Assembly: GCA_034336665.1 (NCBI GenBank) | Contig: CM067568.1 | Location: 15,409,983-15,473,982, forward strand | Reading direction: 5' to 3' | From: Luscinia megarhynchos | Lineage: Eukaryota; Chordata; Aves; Passeriformes; Turdidae | Length of the DNA: 64,000 nucleotides | Position numbers and translations under genes: made by a program | Notes under the pieces: model-generated | The model's database searches: none | Told to the model about the DNA's origin: nothing | What the model saw: only the letters and a program-made list of their open reading frames with translations | Shown: piece after piece, positions 1 to 14,600 of the stretch | Numbering within the stretch: the stretch's first letter is position 1 | How the letters are laid out: each line of letters starts with the position of its first letter

Positions 1-1754
1 TTTGGTATATATCCCAAAAAATAGAAATTTAGAAAAAAAAATCCTGAATTATTTCAAAGAGATGGAACAGGTCAAAAGAAATGGACACACATGCCAACTA
101 CAGCTGGTCCTAAACTCTGGACTGTCTTCACTTAGACTTTGAAATCAAGACCACATAGATCAAGAACCGAGAACTAATTTGCAAAGCTCCATGTTGCTCA
201 GACTGCCTTGGGTGAATCACAATAGCCTTCTGCATCAACAGGACATGCTGCAAACTCTCCACAGCTCCTGCAGTTGGGTCAGTGGCTTTCTCCCTCCCTC
301 AGCTGCACCTGGCTGCGTGTAGGACTCCCAACAGCCCAGCTTTCTGGAGATAATTAGCAGTGGTCATTTTACAGCCCTCTGGGGACAGGACCCCCTGACC
401 GGTGACATTACATTAGGGCCCATCAACTAAGGAACAAGTCCTTCAGGTTCAGCAGCTAACTCTGAGAGGACAGCTGGTCTCTTCTCACACTTCACCTCAA
501 CAGCAGCAGAGGGGAAAAGTGTGAAAGAGACATGCTTAGTGCAGGGAGCAAAAGCAAGCAGAGGACATACAATGAAAGAGAAAATTGGGCACCAGGGAAG
601 AAACTTAAGGAACTGAAGGAACAAGGCTCTCTGTGCCAATCTGACCATTTTAAATCACCTCCTCTGTCACACATCTCTATTTCAAAAGCAAAAAACCCAC
701 AAGGAATCAAGTGGAAACCCAACTGAGAATAGCCTACCTCCAGAGGCATTTTCTCCAAATCCTAAAGGTTGATTTAGGTGAAAATAGAGACAAGAAATAA
801 AGAGGTGGGATGCTGGCAATGGACATTGCTTACCTGCATGTGAGCAAGATCCAGTAGTAGAGAGCATGGTCTGACTGAGCAGCTCTCCCACAACCAACAC
901 CCTGCAGCCCTCATCATGAGATCTGCCAGCCTCAGAAACCTCACTCGGGTCATTAACTCCACCTAAAACACCATTCCTTCCTCCTGCCTTCTCCATCAAG
1001 CACTTTAAAGCCCCACACCTGTGTGGGTTCATCCTCTGCTCCCATTTACACCTGGGCTACACTCCTCCTCGCTAGCAGGTCCCATAAGCCACGCTAATGA
1101 GAGAGAGGTTGTGTTTGCATCAAAAACCACACACAAGGTACTACCATCACACTGGGCCATCTTTTCACCCTGCCTCTGGGCTCCTTGTGCCCAGAGGATA
1201 CTCTCAGGTCAAGCACAGTTACACAGCTGTCAACAGGAGTGCCCCAGCCTTGCCCTTGCCTGGTCACAGTGCAGAGGAAGATGCTGTGAGCCCTGTATGG
1301 CAATGACCCCACACAGGAGGAATCCCTTTTCTTCTCCATAACATCTCTGACTTCCCCCCCACCTAATCTATATTTTTTTTCCGGCCCATGTATACTTTCC
1401 AGCTCGTTTCCTCTTGCGGTTCTCATTTCCCGCTCCTAGGAGGTGAGCTCATGCGTTTCTCAATTACCAGCCAAAGAAAGAGAGAGGCAGAAAGCAATCT
1501 TATGGAAACAGATGAAGTCATGCCTGTGCAAGGCCACATTACAGCTTGTGCTCACAGAGCCATGATGCAGACATTGCTGCCCCCCAAACGTGGCAGGGCA
1601 GCCCAGCTCCCCAGTCCTCAGCTGAAGTTCTTGTGCTGAGGGAAGACGCTCCACCAACACGCAGGGAGCGTGTTTGTCTCTCTGGCTTCTCCCTCTCGTC
1701 CCCCCTCCACCCCTGCTTTGGATCCTAGCGCCCTTTTGTGCACCCCCAGCGATC
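1..1754. other. Intergenic DNA, no gene seen
   Basis: No exon, RNA gene or recognisable repeat was found. The short ORFs on both strands have no family resemblance. By conserved synteny with other amniotes, this is the flank downstream of MRPL23 that leads toward IGF2, but no IGF2 coding sequence or recognisable 3' UTR is visible. Confidence 0.5.
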
Positions 1755-2130
1755 CCCACGGATCTTTGAGTCATTCACAGCACGGCACTGAGTCAACAGC
1801 CAGCCCGCAGACGGCGTGCGAGGCTCCCGGCACCGCGCTCTGCCTACGGCTACGCGGACGCCGCGCGAGCTACACCAGGGAAATCTAAAGGCAATTAAAA
1901 GCATAATGCAAGGGGTTGTTTAGGAAAGGTGGTGGGGAGGAGAGAATAAAATTAAAGTAAATAAAGGAATGTTTTAATGAGTGCAGCAGTGAAAGCGGGA
2001 TTAGCGGTGCCTGAATGGCATCTCTATATTTCCCGTATGGAAGGGAGGGCCGCCCAGCGCAACCAGAGCTGACAAAAAAAATTAGCTGGGCCTCAGGCTC
2101 AGAGAAACATTTGGCTAGAAAGGAAAGAAG
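1755..2130. promoter_or_regulatory. Candidate conserved non-coding regulatory block
   Basis: The composition shifts sharply within a few hundred bases. A CpG-containing GC-rich part (about 1795-1870) is followed by an AT-rich part with many TAAT-like cores (about 1890-1980). Two perfect TGAGTCA (AP-1 type) sites lie at 1767-1773 and 1789-1795, exactly 22 bp apart. A GGAATG (TEAD-like) core follows. There is no long ORF and no repeat signature. In mammals the interval between MRPL23 and IGF2 holds muscle and endoderm enhancers, so an enhancer here is plausible. That is inference; conservation was not tested. Confidence 0.3.
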
Positions 2131-2511
2131 GTAATTGCTGCAAATGTAGACTAATTCAGGAAGCAGCCAGCCCTACCCGGGGCCGGTTCTTGTGCTGTTA
2201 GAGTGCTACACACACTTGTGAGTGCTGACTTGAGGGGTGGAAAAAAGCACAGGGAAATAGAAGGGAAAAACAAACCAAAACAAGACAAAAAACAACACAT
2301 TTCCCCTTCCCACAGTTCACACATGCACGGTGTTTTCCTTCCCTCGTCTCCCCAGGGACACTTGGGATGTGCTGGGGGCCCTGCTCAGCCTTGCCTTCCC
2401 CAGTCCATCCCATGGCCACAGGGGGAGCGATCCCAGCTCCCAGAGCCCTCCCTTCCCCCTGCCCCAGGAGAGGAGCGGGCTGGAAGGTGAGGCGCAGGGC
2501 ACGGAGGATGT

Positions 2512-2698
2512 GTTTACTCTCATAACACCCCTCTGAGGTGGGGAAGTCATAGCCTCATCTGACAGATGAGGAACAGAGGCAAAGCGAGATTAAAGGATTA
2601 GCCCAAGGTCACACAGGAAAAGTTTGTAGCAGAAGTGGAAATTAAACCCAGGTCTCTCGGTCCAAAATCAGTGCCTTAAGCGCAAGACCAGACTTTCC
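2512..2698 (-). repeat. MIR-type (tRNA-derived core) SINE
   Basis: Read on the plus strand, this is the reverse complement of a MIR element. It starts with a segment like the MIR phrase about a falling count of bases around 'ccctctgaggtgggg', then 'acagatgaggaaca', then 'gcccaaggtcacacagg', then 'aacccaggtctctcgg'. The order and spacing match the MIR consensus over nearly its whole length. MIR and related core-SINEs are ancient in amniotes and rare in bird genomes, so this is an old insertion that has stayed readable. Confidence 0.8.
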
Positions 2699-5600
2699 TA
2701 GAGCTGGTCAACCTTTTATATTTGATAGTTTAATTTCAAAGAGAAAAACAGTTTATTTTCTAAATACATATTTTCATAGAAAAGAGGGATGGAGGAGCTC
2801 ATTTCCTGGAGGCAGGAGCTGCTTAAGATCTTATTTATTTCTGTTTAACTTAATTTCTTTTAGGTTTTAGCATTTCTGATGGTGAAAAAAAATGCTGCAG
2901 AAATTTCAAAGCACAGGAACACATTTCTTTTCGTTTATAATTCATCATGGGAAATATTTTTCACTTTCCAGCCAGTTCTGCCCTTCCTCTCTTTGCCTTA
3001 CCAGGTTTTTAATACCTTTTCATTTTCTTTTTTTCATAACTCAACTAGTTTAGAAAGCCCACATCTAAACAGAGGCCTTTGTTGAACAACACTACTGTCA
3101 CTAAAACCCTGTGTTTCAGAAAGGTACCTGACAAATGAATACAGGCAACAGGTCCATGCCTGGACATAGGTAAGCTGCAGGACAAATCTGAGTTAGACCC
3201 CAGCTGCTGCTGACTCTGCTCATCTAGTCCCTGCCCAGACCATGCCTCCCTCTGCTTCTGGCTCTGAAACTCCCTATTTTCTTCCTTTTTATTGTGCTGC
3301 CAAGTCCAGTCCTTCCAAAACACATCTTCCTCTTGGCTCTGAAGCCCCTTGGCAGGGGAAGGCAGCCCCACGCCTCCTCACACATGGGCCAGCTGAGGTC
3401 CATGGAGGAGCAACTGCTTGTCCACAATCAACTAGGAGACCATCAGCAGAGCTGGGGAAAGTAGATGGGTTTCATTAATACAGAGCCTCTCTCCATTTAC
3501 ACATGAGAAATCCAGCCCTCACAGAGGCCCCTAGGAATTTACCATCTCCATCCAAAAGGGGAGGTTTTTCACCCCGAGACACTAAACAGCAAGAAAGCTA
3601 CATGCAAACACGACCTGAGGCTGGCATATTTAAAGGTGACTTAAGGACCCAGACGTTCAATCCCCATGAAAACAAATGAGAATCAGTTGGCAGAAAAGGG
3701 CTGTCTTATATTCATGCCAACCAAACGGTTAAAATTAGTTACAATTGGTAAAGCATTTTGAAGAAAATGTGGAACACTTATATAAAAGCTGAGTGTTGCT
3801 CAGAAACAAAGATCTCTTTTCCTGTAATTGTGTTTAATGATCTCTGAAGAACAAGCAGACAATCCACAAGGATGACTACCACCATCACATATGTTCTTGT
3901 GACAATGAGGGAATTAGGCTGAAACAAAGACTAATATGCTATCCTTACAAGGCAGTTTTCACTTCTAGTTTGGCTCCCTCTTTACTTAAATACTTACTTA
4001 CACAAGCAGGCAAACTCTGTGCATCAATGATAAAGTATTCTTCCAGCAGAAAATAAAATGTATTATGACTGGTGTCAGTCCAGTTTGCCCTGGAGGTATC
4101 TAGACACTCACCTACACAGAAAGATTTCAGTCTCCTCTCTCATTCCCAGCTGGGTTGTGTCTGGTCCACAGTGTCCACCACTCTCCTGTGAGCTGGGGAA
4201 GGTCACCTAAGAGCAGAGCTTCAGCAGCACTAAAAACTCCACTTTGAGCTCTTTTTTGACTTGTTTCAGTCCCAAGGAAGGACAGTTTGTCCCCTCTGGG
4301 ACAAGCTCTTTGAGGCTGGCTGACATCTGCAGCAGTCCAGAGCACCCTGCATGGCAAAGTGAAGAGCTCACTCACAAGTTCTGACTCACCTCAGCCGGTG
4401 CAGATAACAAGAGCAGCACAGACCTGTGTGTGCCCACCCAAAAGATGTTTCAAGACCACCTGGATGTTTTTTGCATCTGGGCTGTGACTGCACCCTCTCT
4501 TTTTATCACTGCTTCCCCCCATTATCACCTTAGTTAGCAGGGGGTGAGAAACTAAATTTACCTGTGAGTCCATGTGCTCACTTATAGGTAGCCCAAGGGC
4601 AGGGTCCTGGGGTGGCTCAGTTGACTTGTGGAGGTTTGGCCCCTGTGGTCAGTGTTTGTCAGCTTCCTGAGGACATGCCCATGGGAAGAGGTGCAGAGAG
4701 GTCTGCACACACCCACAGGGCTGCCTGGAAGCTTTGGGGGCAACTGGTCCAGGCAGGTGCCAATGAGTGCACTTCATCCTCTTTTGCAGGTCAGGTCTGG
4801 ATGCAGGACAGAAGTACCCAGAGGAAAACTTCTCTAGACTGGAGCTAACATACAGGCAGAATGTGGTTTTCACTTCTTTGTCACAAGTTCTGGGTAAGGT
4901 GAAGCGAATTCCTGGAAACTGAAGGGTTTGGCCACTGGAGTTGTAGACTTGGAAAAATACTACTTCTGGCTATGATGATTTATTTATAGTTGCAATTAAA
5001 GACAAAAAGCCTCTTCAGAGAGGGAGGATGAAGTGGAAACAAGGCCAGGCCTAGAAACCTAAGACTACAGGGATTCCCAGAGCAAAATTAATCAGACAAC
5101 TGAGTTGTTTTCTATTTTTTTTTTTCCTAAAGGGTTATCTATTTATTTTGCTTATCTGCCCTCAGCTTTGCAACAACCACATCTCTGGACCTTCCAGAGA
5201 GCTTTGGAAACAGGCCAAACACTAGAATAGGGACTGGGAATGGGTCTCAAACTCCCAAGAAAGACTTGTAAGCCTTCAGCCACAAAGACCATCCTACACC
5301 TTATCCCTGGAGCTGATTCTCTGCCTGGCCACAACAAAGGTAGTGACAGCTTTGGGAGGTGGCAGTGGAGGGAACAAGGAGAGCCCAAGGTCACCAGCTG
5401 CATGGAAGAGCAAGGAAGCACATGAAGGCAAGAAAGAGGCCAAAAGTTCTTACATCTACAAAAAGAAATGTGTGTGGTAGGATTTTCTCTGTGCTGGCCT
5501 TTGATTTACAGCCTGCCAGGGTATATATTATTCCAGCTCTTAAAAGAGTGGGTGTGGTGCAAACCCCCAGACAACCTTTTGAGATGGAGCTCTGTAGATG

Positions 5601-8600
5601 TCTCTTCATTCCTTTTAGATCCAGCTTTCGGCCCTGCAGATATCCCCTGATGAATACAAGATCTGGCTCCAGCCACCATGGCTTGGATAACAAATGAAGT
5701 GGGGAACTGCAGATCAATTCAAACAGCAAGACAAGTCAAAGGAGGTGCTTCTCTGCTGTCCCAGTGCTGTCCCACCCCTTCTGACCAGGGGCTCCAGTCG
5801 AGACTTCCAGGCTAGACAGGACCTCTGATCTCTGCAGGAATCAGAAAAGTGCCCAGAGAGACCAAAACTAGGGACAATCTCTCACACAGAAAAGCCAGGG
5901 CTGCTTTACTGTAAGAGACACTGAAGTCAGCTCTGTCTGTTCATCCCTGAGTCTGGACTCTCATGCCTCAGCTTCCCTCTCCAGGCTGGAGCAAGAGCCC
6001 TGGACAGCCTCCTGTGTCATTACCATGTGTAAGCACCTCCAACTAAAAGGCTGCTACAGGTTTCCCCTTCAACCTGCATTGCCCCATTTACTTATTGCAT
6101 TCCAGCCTGGAAGAAGAGGTCACTACTCCCTAGTTTATACACACTTTGCTCCAAAGGGAGGTTTTTCAGTCTCTTGGAGCTGCCTGATTTCTGCACTGTG
6201 ACAAGAAGCTGCACAACACCACCCTTCATGCAACTTTTCCTGCAACTTTCCCCCCACTCTGCATCCACTGAAACATGCATGGACTGCTAGCAGCAGTTAT
6301 CTTTAGACAGGCACAAGAAGCACAGCTAAAACCCATGGCAGAGGGGTAGTACCTGTCCTTAAAGTGGGGAAGAAGCAAGACCAGATGAACTTTAACTCAC
6401 GGGATTTATAGGACTGGCTGGAACAACTAGCAATTACCTATTTGTCTCTTATCAAGGATGTCTGAGGTGCATGACAGAGAGAACAAAGCAAACTTTATGC
6501 CTAAAATTAAATAAGCTTGTGGATTGCAAAAGGAAGAAAAGTCAGGTTAGCTACAATTCCCAGGAGAAAAAGTCTGAAACATAAATAAATAATGAATAAA
6601 TACCACAAAGTATTCGTAAGCACAGAAGATAACAAAGCAAAGTCTTAGGCTAATATGGATTTAATCAGAAATAATTTGGATCCAGCTAAGCTAATTTCCC
6701 TCTATGATAGGCTGCATGGATAGCAGAGAGGCCATTACATGTCTTGACTTATAAAGCTTCAGATGCATAACATCCTCCTAAGAGATGAAATAAATGGTCT
6801 CAAATAAACTTTCACAGAGCAGATGCAAAAGTGACTGGAAATGTGATACTTGGACGCTAACTATCAATGGGTCTCTGTCAAAACGGAGGGATTAACCCAG
6901 CAGAGCTGCACTGTGTTTGTTGTGAGTCCAGATTTCTTCAAAGTTTTCTCTAACAACTTGAGCCATTAGATAGATTGCATGCCTGTAAAATACACAGCTG
7001 CTATGTAGCTGGGAAGAACTGCCTGAAGACAGGCTTGAATTCTGATCTTGACAGTGGGGAAAATGTCTGACAAAAATTGGACCCCATTCAGTACAGATAA
7101 GGATAGGGAAAACCTGTCCACAATTCCTCAGAAAATTATGGAGAGCTTTGAGATGGACCGCAAGCTTGATAGGAGTCAGCCATGTCCATGACTACAGACA
7201 AAAGACAAATGTTGTCCTGGGTTGTACAAACATGACTCCAGCCTGTAAAACATGTGGAGAAACCCTTCTGCTCTGGTCCACATGGCAAGGCCCCAGCCAG
7301 AGTGTTCATCTAGTCTCAGGGCAGTGAACTCCAAAAATATGTACGTTGACAGGAAATAATCTGGAGGAAAGCAACAGGACCAAAGATTCAGGACCAAATC
7401 ACCTGCCTGGAAAGCTTTGAACAAACTGGGAGTTTTCATGGGGTTGTCCATCACAAAAGAGAAACCCAACAAGAGATAATATACAACAAGAGTTTTCAGG
7501 CTCCTGAAAGTCCCACCTGCCTTTCTAAGCCCAGGTACTGGACACCCTCCACTTCAGAAACACAGAGCAGGTAATCAATACATGCTTTGGGAAAACATGG
7601 CATGTGATGGAGGGTGGTCCAGTGGAGACCACAGGGTAAGCAAGAACTTTGGCCCACAAGGAGCAGGAGCTACTGAATACCCTTTGCCTCCAACAGCCCA
7701 CCCAAAAGGCATCGCAGAGGAAGGCAGTTCCTGCATCCTGAGAGAGCAGCTGGGCCAGAGTGCGTGTGAGACCTTGATTAAAAACAGGCTGCTCTTCACA
7801 TTTCAGCTCTGCTTCTGGCAATCTGTGAGAACTTCCTCATTCCTAGAGGGTCTCCTCATCCCAGATGAGGGAGCTGGTGTCTGGGGAAGACCTTTAGTAT
7901 TCATTACAAAAATGTTTCAACCCTCTTGTCGGTCTCTCCTCACTTCACCAAAGCATGCAGACAATCTTATTTTTCAGCAGCACCCACCAGCTCTCCCTCG
8001 ACTGGCTCTGCTACTCGAATGCCTGACTCACCCCTGCTGCTTCCATCAGTGCAAAGCACTCCACAGGTTTCAGTGGAACCTGTACAGGGCTCCCAAGCAG
8101 TGAGACTGAAATGTGAGGAACCCACAGCTTCCACAAGGGACTCGTGAGACTGAAGAGGAGGGGGCAAACCCTGGAATACAAGTGGAAGAGCATTACATTA
8201 TACCAGAATCATGCAGAAGGCACAGCAAGAGCAAGCCACACAGCTCTGCAGGTTTGGGAGTGACCTCCCTCCCCAGGCACACCAAAATGCAGGGGTGACA
8301 TGGCTCTCCTGGGGAAAGGATGGATTGCCAGTCCCTGGTGGAGCTGCAGTTCCCATCCCCAGTCACAGTGAGTGAAACGCCATGCTCCCAGCTAGAGGGA
8401 GAGGAGCATCCCCAAACACCCAGGGAGGGGCATCTCCAGTGCCTAAAAAGCCTAGAGGAAGGTCCAGACAAGAACAGCAGCAAACAGCAACCAAAGCTCT
8501 GTGGAATATGAAAGGAAGAAATAAGTAAAAGCAGATGGAGTTGTGCCACAGAGGGCTTTTCCCTTGCATCTCCAGCATTCCAAAAGCAGTCACCTCCCCT

Positions 8601-11600
8601 ACCCAGATGGTCTCTGTCCTCACTGAACTGGGCAACTCTGCTCTCAGCTCTGTCTGGCAGCCCTTGTCCATGGGGAATGCTCAGAATCCCAACACACACA
8701 TTGCAGACAAATTTTTAACCACTTCCCTCGCTCCAAAGCAAAGCCAACTGCACTGGAGTCCCAGCACAATGAAAGCATAACACAGGTACAAAGCTGAACA
8801 GGCCAAAAACCTTTGAAACTTCATATATTTTGTTATCCCCCTTGTTTTTCCAGGCAGGTTCAAACATGGTCACATTAATTAATTAGCCATTAATTCAAAT
8901 ACCACTTAATGCAGAAGTTCACGCTGGTTCAGTTACACCAGGGCAAAGACTGATCCGAGCAGGGTCTGCAGGGTCCATTTGGCCTGAACCATTTCCTGAT
9001 TCATCCACAGAGTATTTCCTCAGGGATCTATCTGAGTTCTTTAATAATAACTTCCACTTAACAAATGAAAGGTTTTGTTTAGGTCAATTCTAACCAGTGC
9101 CTGGTCTGGACTGGAAAGGTCTCTGTATGTTGCATACCCTACTGTAGATTTGTTTCTAGCATAAAGATGGCATTCCAATCACACATAGACCTGTACCCTC
9201 AGTGAAACACTGGTGTTACTGCATCATGACAAGAAGTTATATTGCTTTAAAGGCAGCAGCCCAGAGCAGTATAAATTTTTTGCACAGACTCTCAGATCTT
9301 TCCCTGAAAGCAGGGGACAGCAATTACTCCTGAACCAAAACAACCATGCAACAGTGGCAGTAAATGATTTGATTTGTTTTTTGGAAAATGCTGCTTTCAA
9401 GCCAGGCCAATAAAAGTGATCCAATATCCAAGGCATTTTTGCCACTCGTTAAAAACACCAAATTGTCCTTCCAGCTAATTTACTACCATAAAATCCAGTA
9501 CATTTTAATTGCTGACTAATTTGCAGAGATCTTACTGGGCCTGTGTCTTAGGTCTGCTCTGAAGAAAGAAACCAACAAAAGTGTCAGGGAAAGACCAACA
9601 TGGTCTGCAGCCATCAAGGAAACACTGACCAGTATGAGAAGTTTGGCTGTATCTCATTAGCAGCTGATGGAAGTCCATGAAGAAGTAAGTGCCTTCATCA
9701 ATGCAACTCCACCCATTGCCCAGTGGATGGTGAGGAAACTGCTGTACACTGCAGAGCTGAGAGCCTTCTTCGAAGAGCAGACACACATCATTCCCCAGCT
9801 GAGCATTTTATATGCACACCCAGCACTGCAAAGTCCACTATTATAATTTGGTTTCAGTAAAAACAATGGCTTCTGAGGGAGAGAGATGCGGGCTAAACAA
9901 AAAACACTAAACACTCCTGCTGCACTATTAATCATTTTTAGTAGATTTTAGGTGACAATAAATTTTTTGATCATGACTTAACAGAGCCCTTTTGCCAAAA
10001 GATGACTAGACAAATGTGTGGCTAGAACCAGTTTCTGTCATTCCACTGCCTTTAGTGCTGACTAACCATCAATACAGGGCAATATTTTTATGTAGCTGCT
10101 CTCTATTTAAACAAAGTTTACAAAATGGGCATACAGAGAAATTTTGGTGTCATTTATGGTTATGATGAGGACAAAGGTAATTGGCACTCCTGATGTTGGC
10201 TCACTGCCATGCAGATGTGGAAGAGATTAGTCTGGCTGCATCAAGTCTATCATATCTATGTGTCTGGAAGACAAAGCCAAGAAACAAACAGCCCAGGAGA
10301 ATCACCTACCAACTTCTGGCCACCAGAGATTCACATGCTCAGCTCACAGGAGCAGCAGTTCCACACTGACACACCTTGGCAGAGGTGCTCAGAGGGATCA
10401 CATCCAGCAGTGATGTGATCCCTGCTCGATGTGACCAAGGCCAGGAAGGGAACAGAGACTTGGAGCCACTCACCTGAGCTCACAGAGCCACTGGACTCAC
10501 AGTGCTGCAGCCAGCTCCAGCCTGCTGCCCACTTGCCCTCACTGTCAGTCTGCCAGGGGAGAGTGCAAAGGACAGGTTCACTGCTCACACACATGTGGCT
10601 TGGGAGGAGCAAGATAATTACAGATCATCTAAGGATAACATAATACTGTATATCAGATCATGCTGAAAGGGGCCCAAGCCAAGTAAGCTTGTTTTTTTCC
10701 CCCCTCTTCAAAGGAATTTCCTCGTGTATGTATGTTTTATTCTGAAGATGACATTTGTTTGCCTAGAAGAGGAGATTATTCTGCAGACTATTTTCTTACA
10801 AGAAAAAAAAAAAAAAAGTCTTCCAGGTCACTAGAAAAATTTACAAAATTTTTTTAAACGGAGAGACCAAATGCAAGAAAGGCACACAATAAGCATGAAG
10901 TGAAATAACAGAAATAATGGGAATAAATTAATCCTTTGGGTTTGCAGACTAACCTTGCATTTTCTCAGCCATGTTTAATTCATATATATCTTAATATCCT
11001 GCTTCTCTTCTGCATCTAGGTCTACCTGGCACTGCCAGGGAAGTTCCTTCCACACTCCTCTGAACAGAGAAACACGGGGTGAGCAGTTTTCATGGGTTTT
11101 ATATTTTCAGCCAAAAACACACCTTCTCTTTCACCTCTATTCCCTGTCCCCATAATCAAATCACAAACCCATCAGGGACAGACATACATGGGAAAAACAA
11201 GGACTAAGAACAGTCTTCCCCACAGCACTTTACCAAGATCATTTGGGCTGCATCTTCACAGTTTCTCAGCCTGAAGAGTCCTACTCTATGTTTCAGCCCT
11301 CTTTTGACTGCTAAAGGTTCTTCCAGTAGACACATCTTCTGCAAATGGAAATTCACAGACAATATATTTACTTTTCTTATCAACTTTTCACCCCTAAACT
11401 GTCGGCTTTTCAAACCCAGGACAAAAACAGCTTATCTAGTTTCTCTCCCTCACATCCTTCCAGCACTCAGGCAATTTAATCCTATTCATCATGCTTGTCA
11501 ACCATGTCTGAACTTTGTACAACTTTGCAATTAAGGACTATTTGTGGTCTCACCACATTCTTCCCCTACACCTCAAAAAGTGGCACACCTTAGTATCAGA

Positions 11601-14600
11601 GACCATTTCAAGTCACAAATGACCTCTTGAAATTGTCCAGTTCCACATGCAATTTGAAGCAGGGCCAACTAAGAAGAGTTTGTGTTGTCCATTCAGGTTC
11701 AGAATATCCCCAAGTATATCAATCCCACATTGTCTGTGGGCTTCTACTCTTGTGTTCCACAATCCTCGAAGTGACAGGCATTTTTTTCCTAATAGCTAAC
11801 AGAAATTGCTATTTTTGGAAATTGTGTCTGCTGCCAACCCTATCACTGTCCATCCCTGAATCAAACAGCCTGGTTTTCCAGGCTCCTTTTGGATACTCCT
11901 AATGAGTATAATGCTCAAACAGCAATTCCAGTCTCAAATTTGGACATTGACTAGGAAATTAGAGCAGTTCCTTCCACAGCAGTGAAGGAAAGCTGAATGC
12001 TAGAAGGACAATGCAACCAAAGTTAGTGAAGTAACTGGGAGTCTTCCCATCAGTCAATAAGCTTGGAGTTAAATCCAGGAAGTGGACAGATAGCACAGTG
12101 AAAGAAGGTTTGGAGTTGCATTTTCTTAATAGCTTAAGGCAAACTGTTTTTAAAAATTTGTCCCTGCATGCATAGATTGCATATCAGATCCCTTTTTAAT
12201 TCATGCTGGCAAAAGCAAGAAATAAAAAAAATTCTTACAAAATTCTCATTTGGTACTCAAAGAATGCTTGGCATAAGTTAGAGAGGATATGGTATAATTT
12301 TTCATGAGTAATAAATGCTTAAGTCATGCTTGAAACACAAAATTCAATTCAACTTTAATTAGAGAGGCGTCACTAAAGCTCTTATTATGATTTTATAGGC
12401 CACAGAGGAGATCAGATCAAATTCTCTAGCTACACTGAACAGGGCAGAAAAGGCAGAGAAGAGATCACAGGCAGGACGATTCAGCTCATCCACACACTGC
12501 TGTTTGTGTTTTAGTATTAAAACCTACCTGATCCAGAGATGACTCATTTTTAAGGATCCCTAGTACAGGCTGTAATGCTACTACACATTAGGGCTTCAAA
12601 AGTATTGTTGCCTGGTCTACACCATGCCAGGGACTTAATCTTTGGGAGGAGCTGGGGTGTGTTGAGCAAACTCTGCTAGGCTATAAACCAAGTATGAACA
12701 GACACCTTTCCAGCTGCAGCAGCATCAGATTTGCCATAATCTGAGGCTGTTGGTAAGTCTCTCTTTTTTTTTTTTTACTCTCCTCAAAATAAAAAGGACA
12801 GACCTGCAGAGCAAGACCAAAAGCAATTGAGATGGTCCTCCAACGTGCAGAGCCAGAACCCCAGCAACTGCTGTAAAGGGAAAGATACAGAAGATTTATC
12901 ACAATTCACTATCTGGATTGTTTGTCGAGATTGAGAGATAATATTTCTGTTGAAAAATAAAGAGTTGGGACCACAGGAACACATCTGCAGGTATGACATC
13001 TCTTGTGACCTCCAGAACTCAGGTGTTAGAGGGAGATATGGTTCCATCATTTTTTCTTTTCTTCTGCCACTTAAGGCAATAATTAATCTCTTAACTCTGG
13101 CTGAAGGCACATGATTTTATGGGAAACACAAATCAAGACACTACAGGTATTAAAGGTGGACAGGGTTACTTTTTTATAAAATATTAAATAGTTTTATTTT
13201 GAAAATATATGCAGCAAAATGGCCCTGTAGCCACATCAAGTCCTGCAATAATTTTTGTTCATTTTTTTGCATGTGTTGCAAGAATAGCTAGAGTATAGAA
13301 AGAAAAAAGAAAAAGAAAGCAGAGAAACTTACAGTAAACCATAGAAAACAGCAGAAAAATGATGGTACAGAAAATACACCAGCAGGAATAACTGTGATCC
13401 AGTCAAGCCAGATATGGTAGGAAACCATACCTTGGGTAGGTCCCATTAAAAACAGACTGGTTCAAGTTGCACAGGCCTATCCTGCAATTCTTGAGAAATC
13501 AAGCAGTGAAATGGGCTCTCCCTGGCTCCTGGGCTCTGACAAAATAATAGATAAAACAAAATAAAGATTGAAGAAGGGAAGACTGGAGGGAAAAAAAAAA
13601 AACAGAAAAACCACAGAGTCTTTGCCATTAATACCTTACAAAACACTATATAAAGAGGGGATTTGTCCACAGGTAAAATCAGGGAATGACAGATTAAATT
13701 CCTTCCCTTCATGGTAAGGGCAGACTCTTTGGAGCAGTAGCAGTACCACAGCCATGGAGTCTAGAGAGCAAGGTGTGGCAGGGGATAAAAATAACTTATT
13801 CTGCATATAGTTCACACCTGCATGCTTATGTCCACTAACTTTGCTTTGAAGAAGCCATATACAAGGAGAAGACACTGAAGAGCATTACCATACCAGGAAG
13901 GATGTTTCTGTCAGTTATTCCTCTTTCTCATCACACACCTTTGCTGTTAGTGTTTGCTCAGTGGCAGAATCCCTACCAAGTATTGACAGCATTGTAGATC
14001 AGGAAGGTTATTCCCACAAAGATTTACCTTGGAAGAAGCTGGCCCCCATCCTGGTGCTGCCTTGTCCCATTCCACACTCAGAGGGATGTATGTGTGTTCA
14101 GCACATTTCCTTGGCAAACTAAGATCTGCTGCCATCAAAACAGGTACTAAGGCACCAGATGTTATCAAGCACCTGAGCCAGGAAAGAGAACTCAGTGCTT
14201 TAATCCATCTCAGCCATCTAGATTCCACTGCAACTTACCATACTCCATGGTGTCTTCCTTCTCCCACCAAACAACTATTTTCCTCAATTAAATCCTGTGC
14301 TCCTACATCCCCTCTCTGTTGCTTAGATGAATTAGTTAAATTAGCTAAAGCAATGCATCAAAATAATTAGGCTGCTTGCTCACCTAATCCAGGAAAGCTG
14401 GCTAGTAAAAGAGAACTACTGGAAACTTTGCAGACAGATATGTAAGGAAGATCAGTGTTTCTTACCCAATCTTTCTCCTGGGATCAGAGTACGGTTGTGA
14501 AATAGATCAGAATTCTGTTTTCCTCTTTCCTTTCCTAAGTTTGTGTCTGAGGGCTTAATTTTTATTAGGATGGTGTTGCAAACAAGCCAGCCAGGGGCTT

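Noticed and set aside
7582..8103. 173-codon plus-strand ORF
   Set aside because: No recognisable domain, no codon-like composition, and overlapping ORFs on both strands of similar length.
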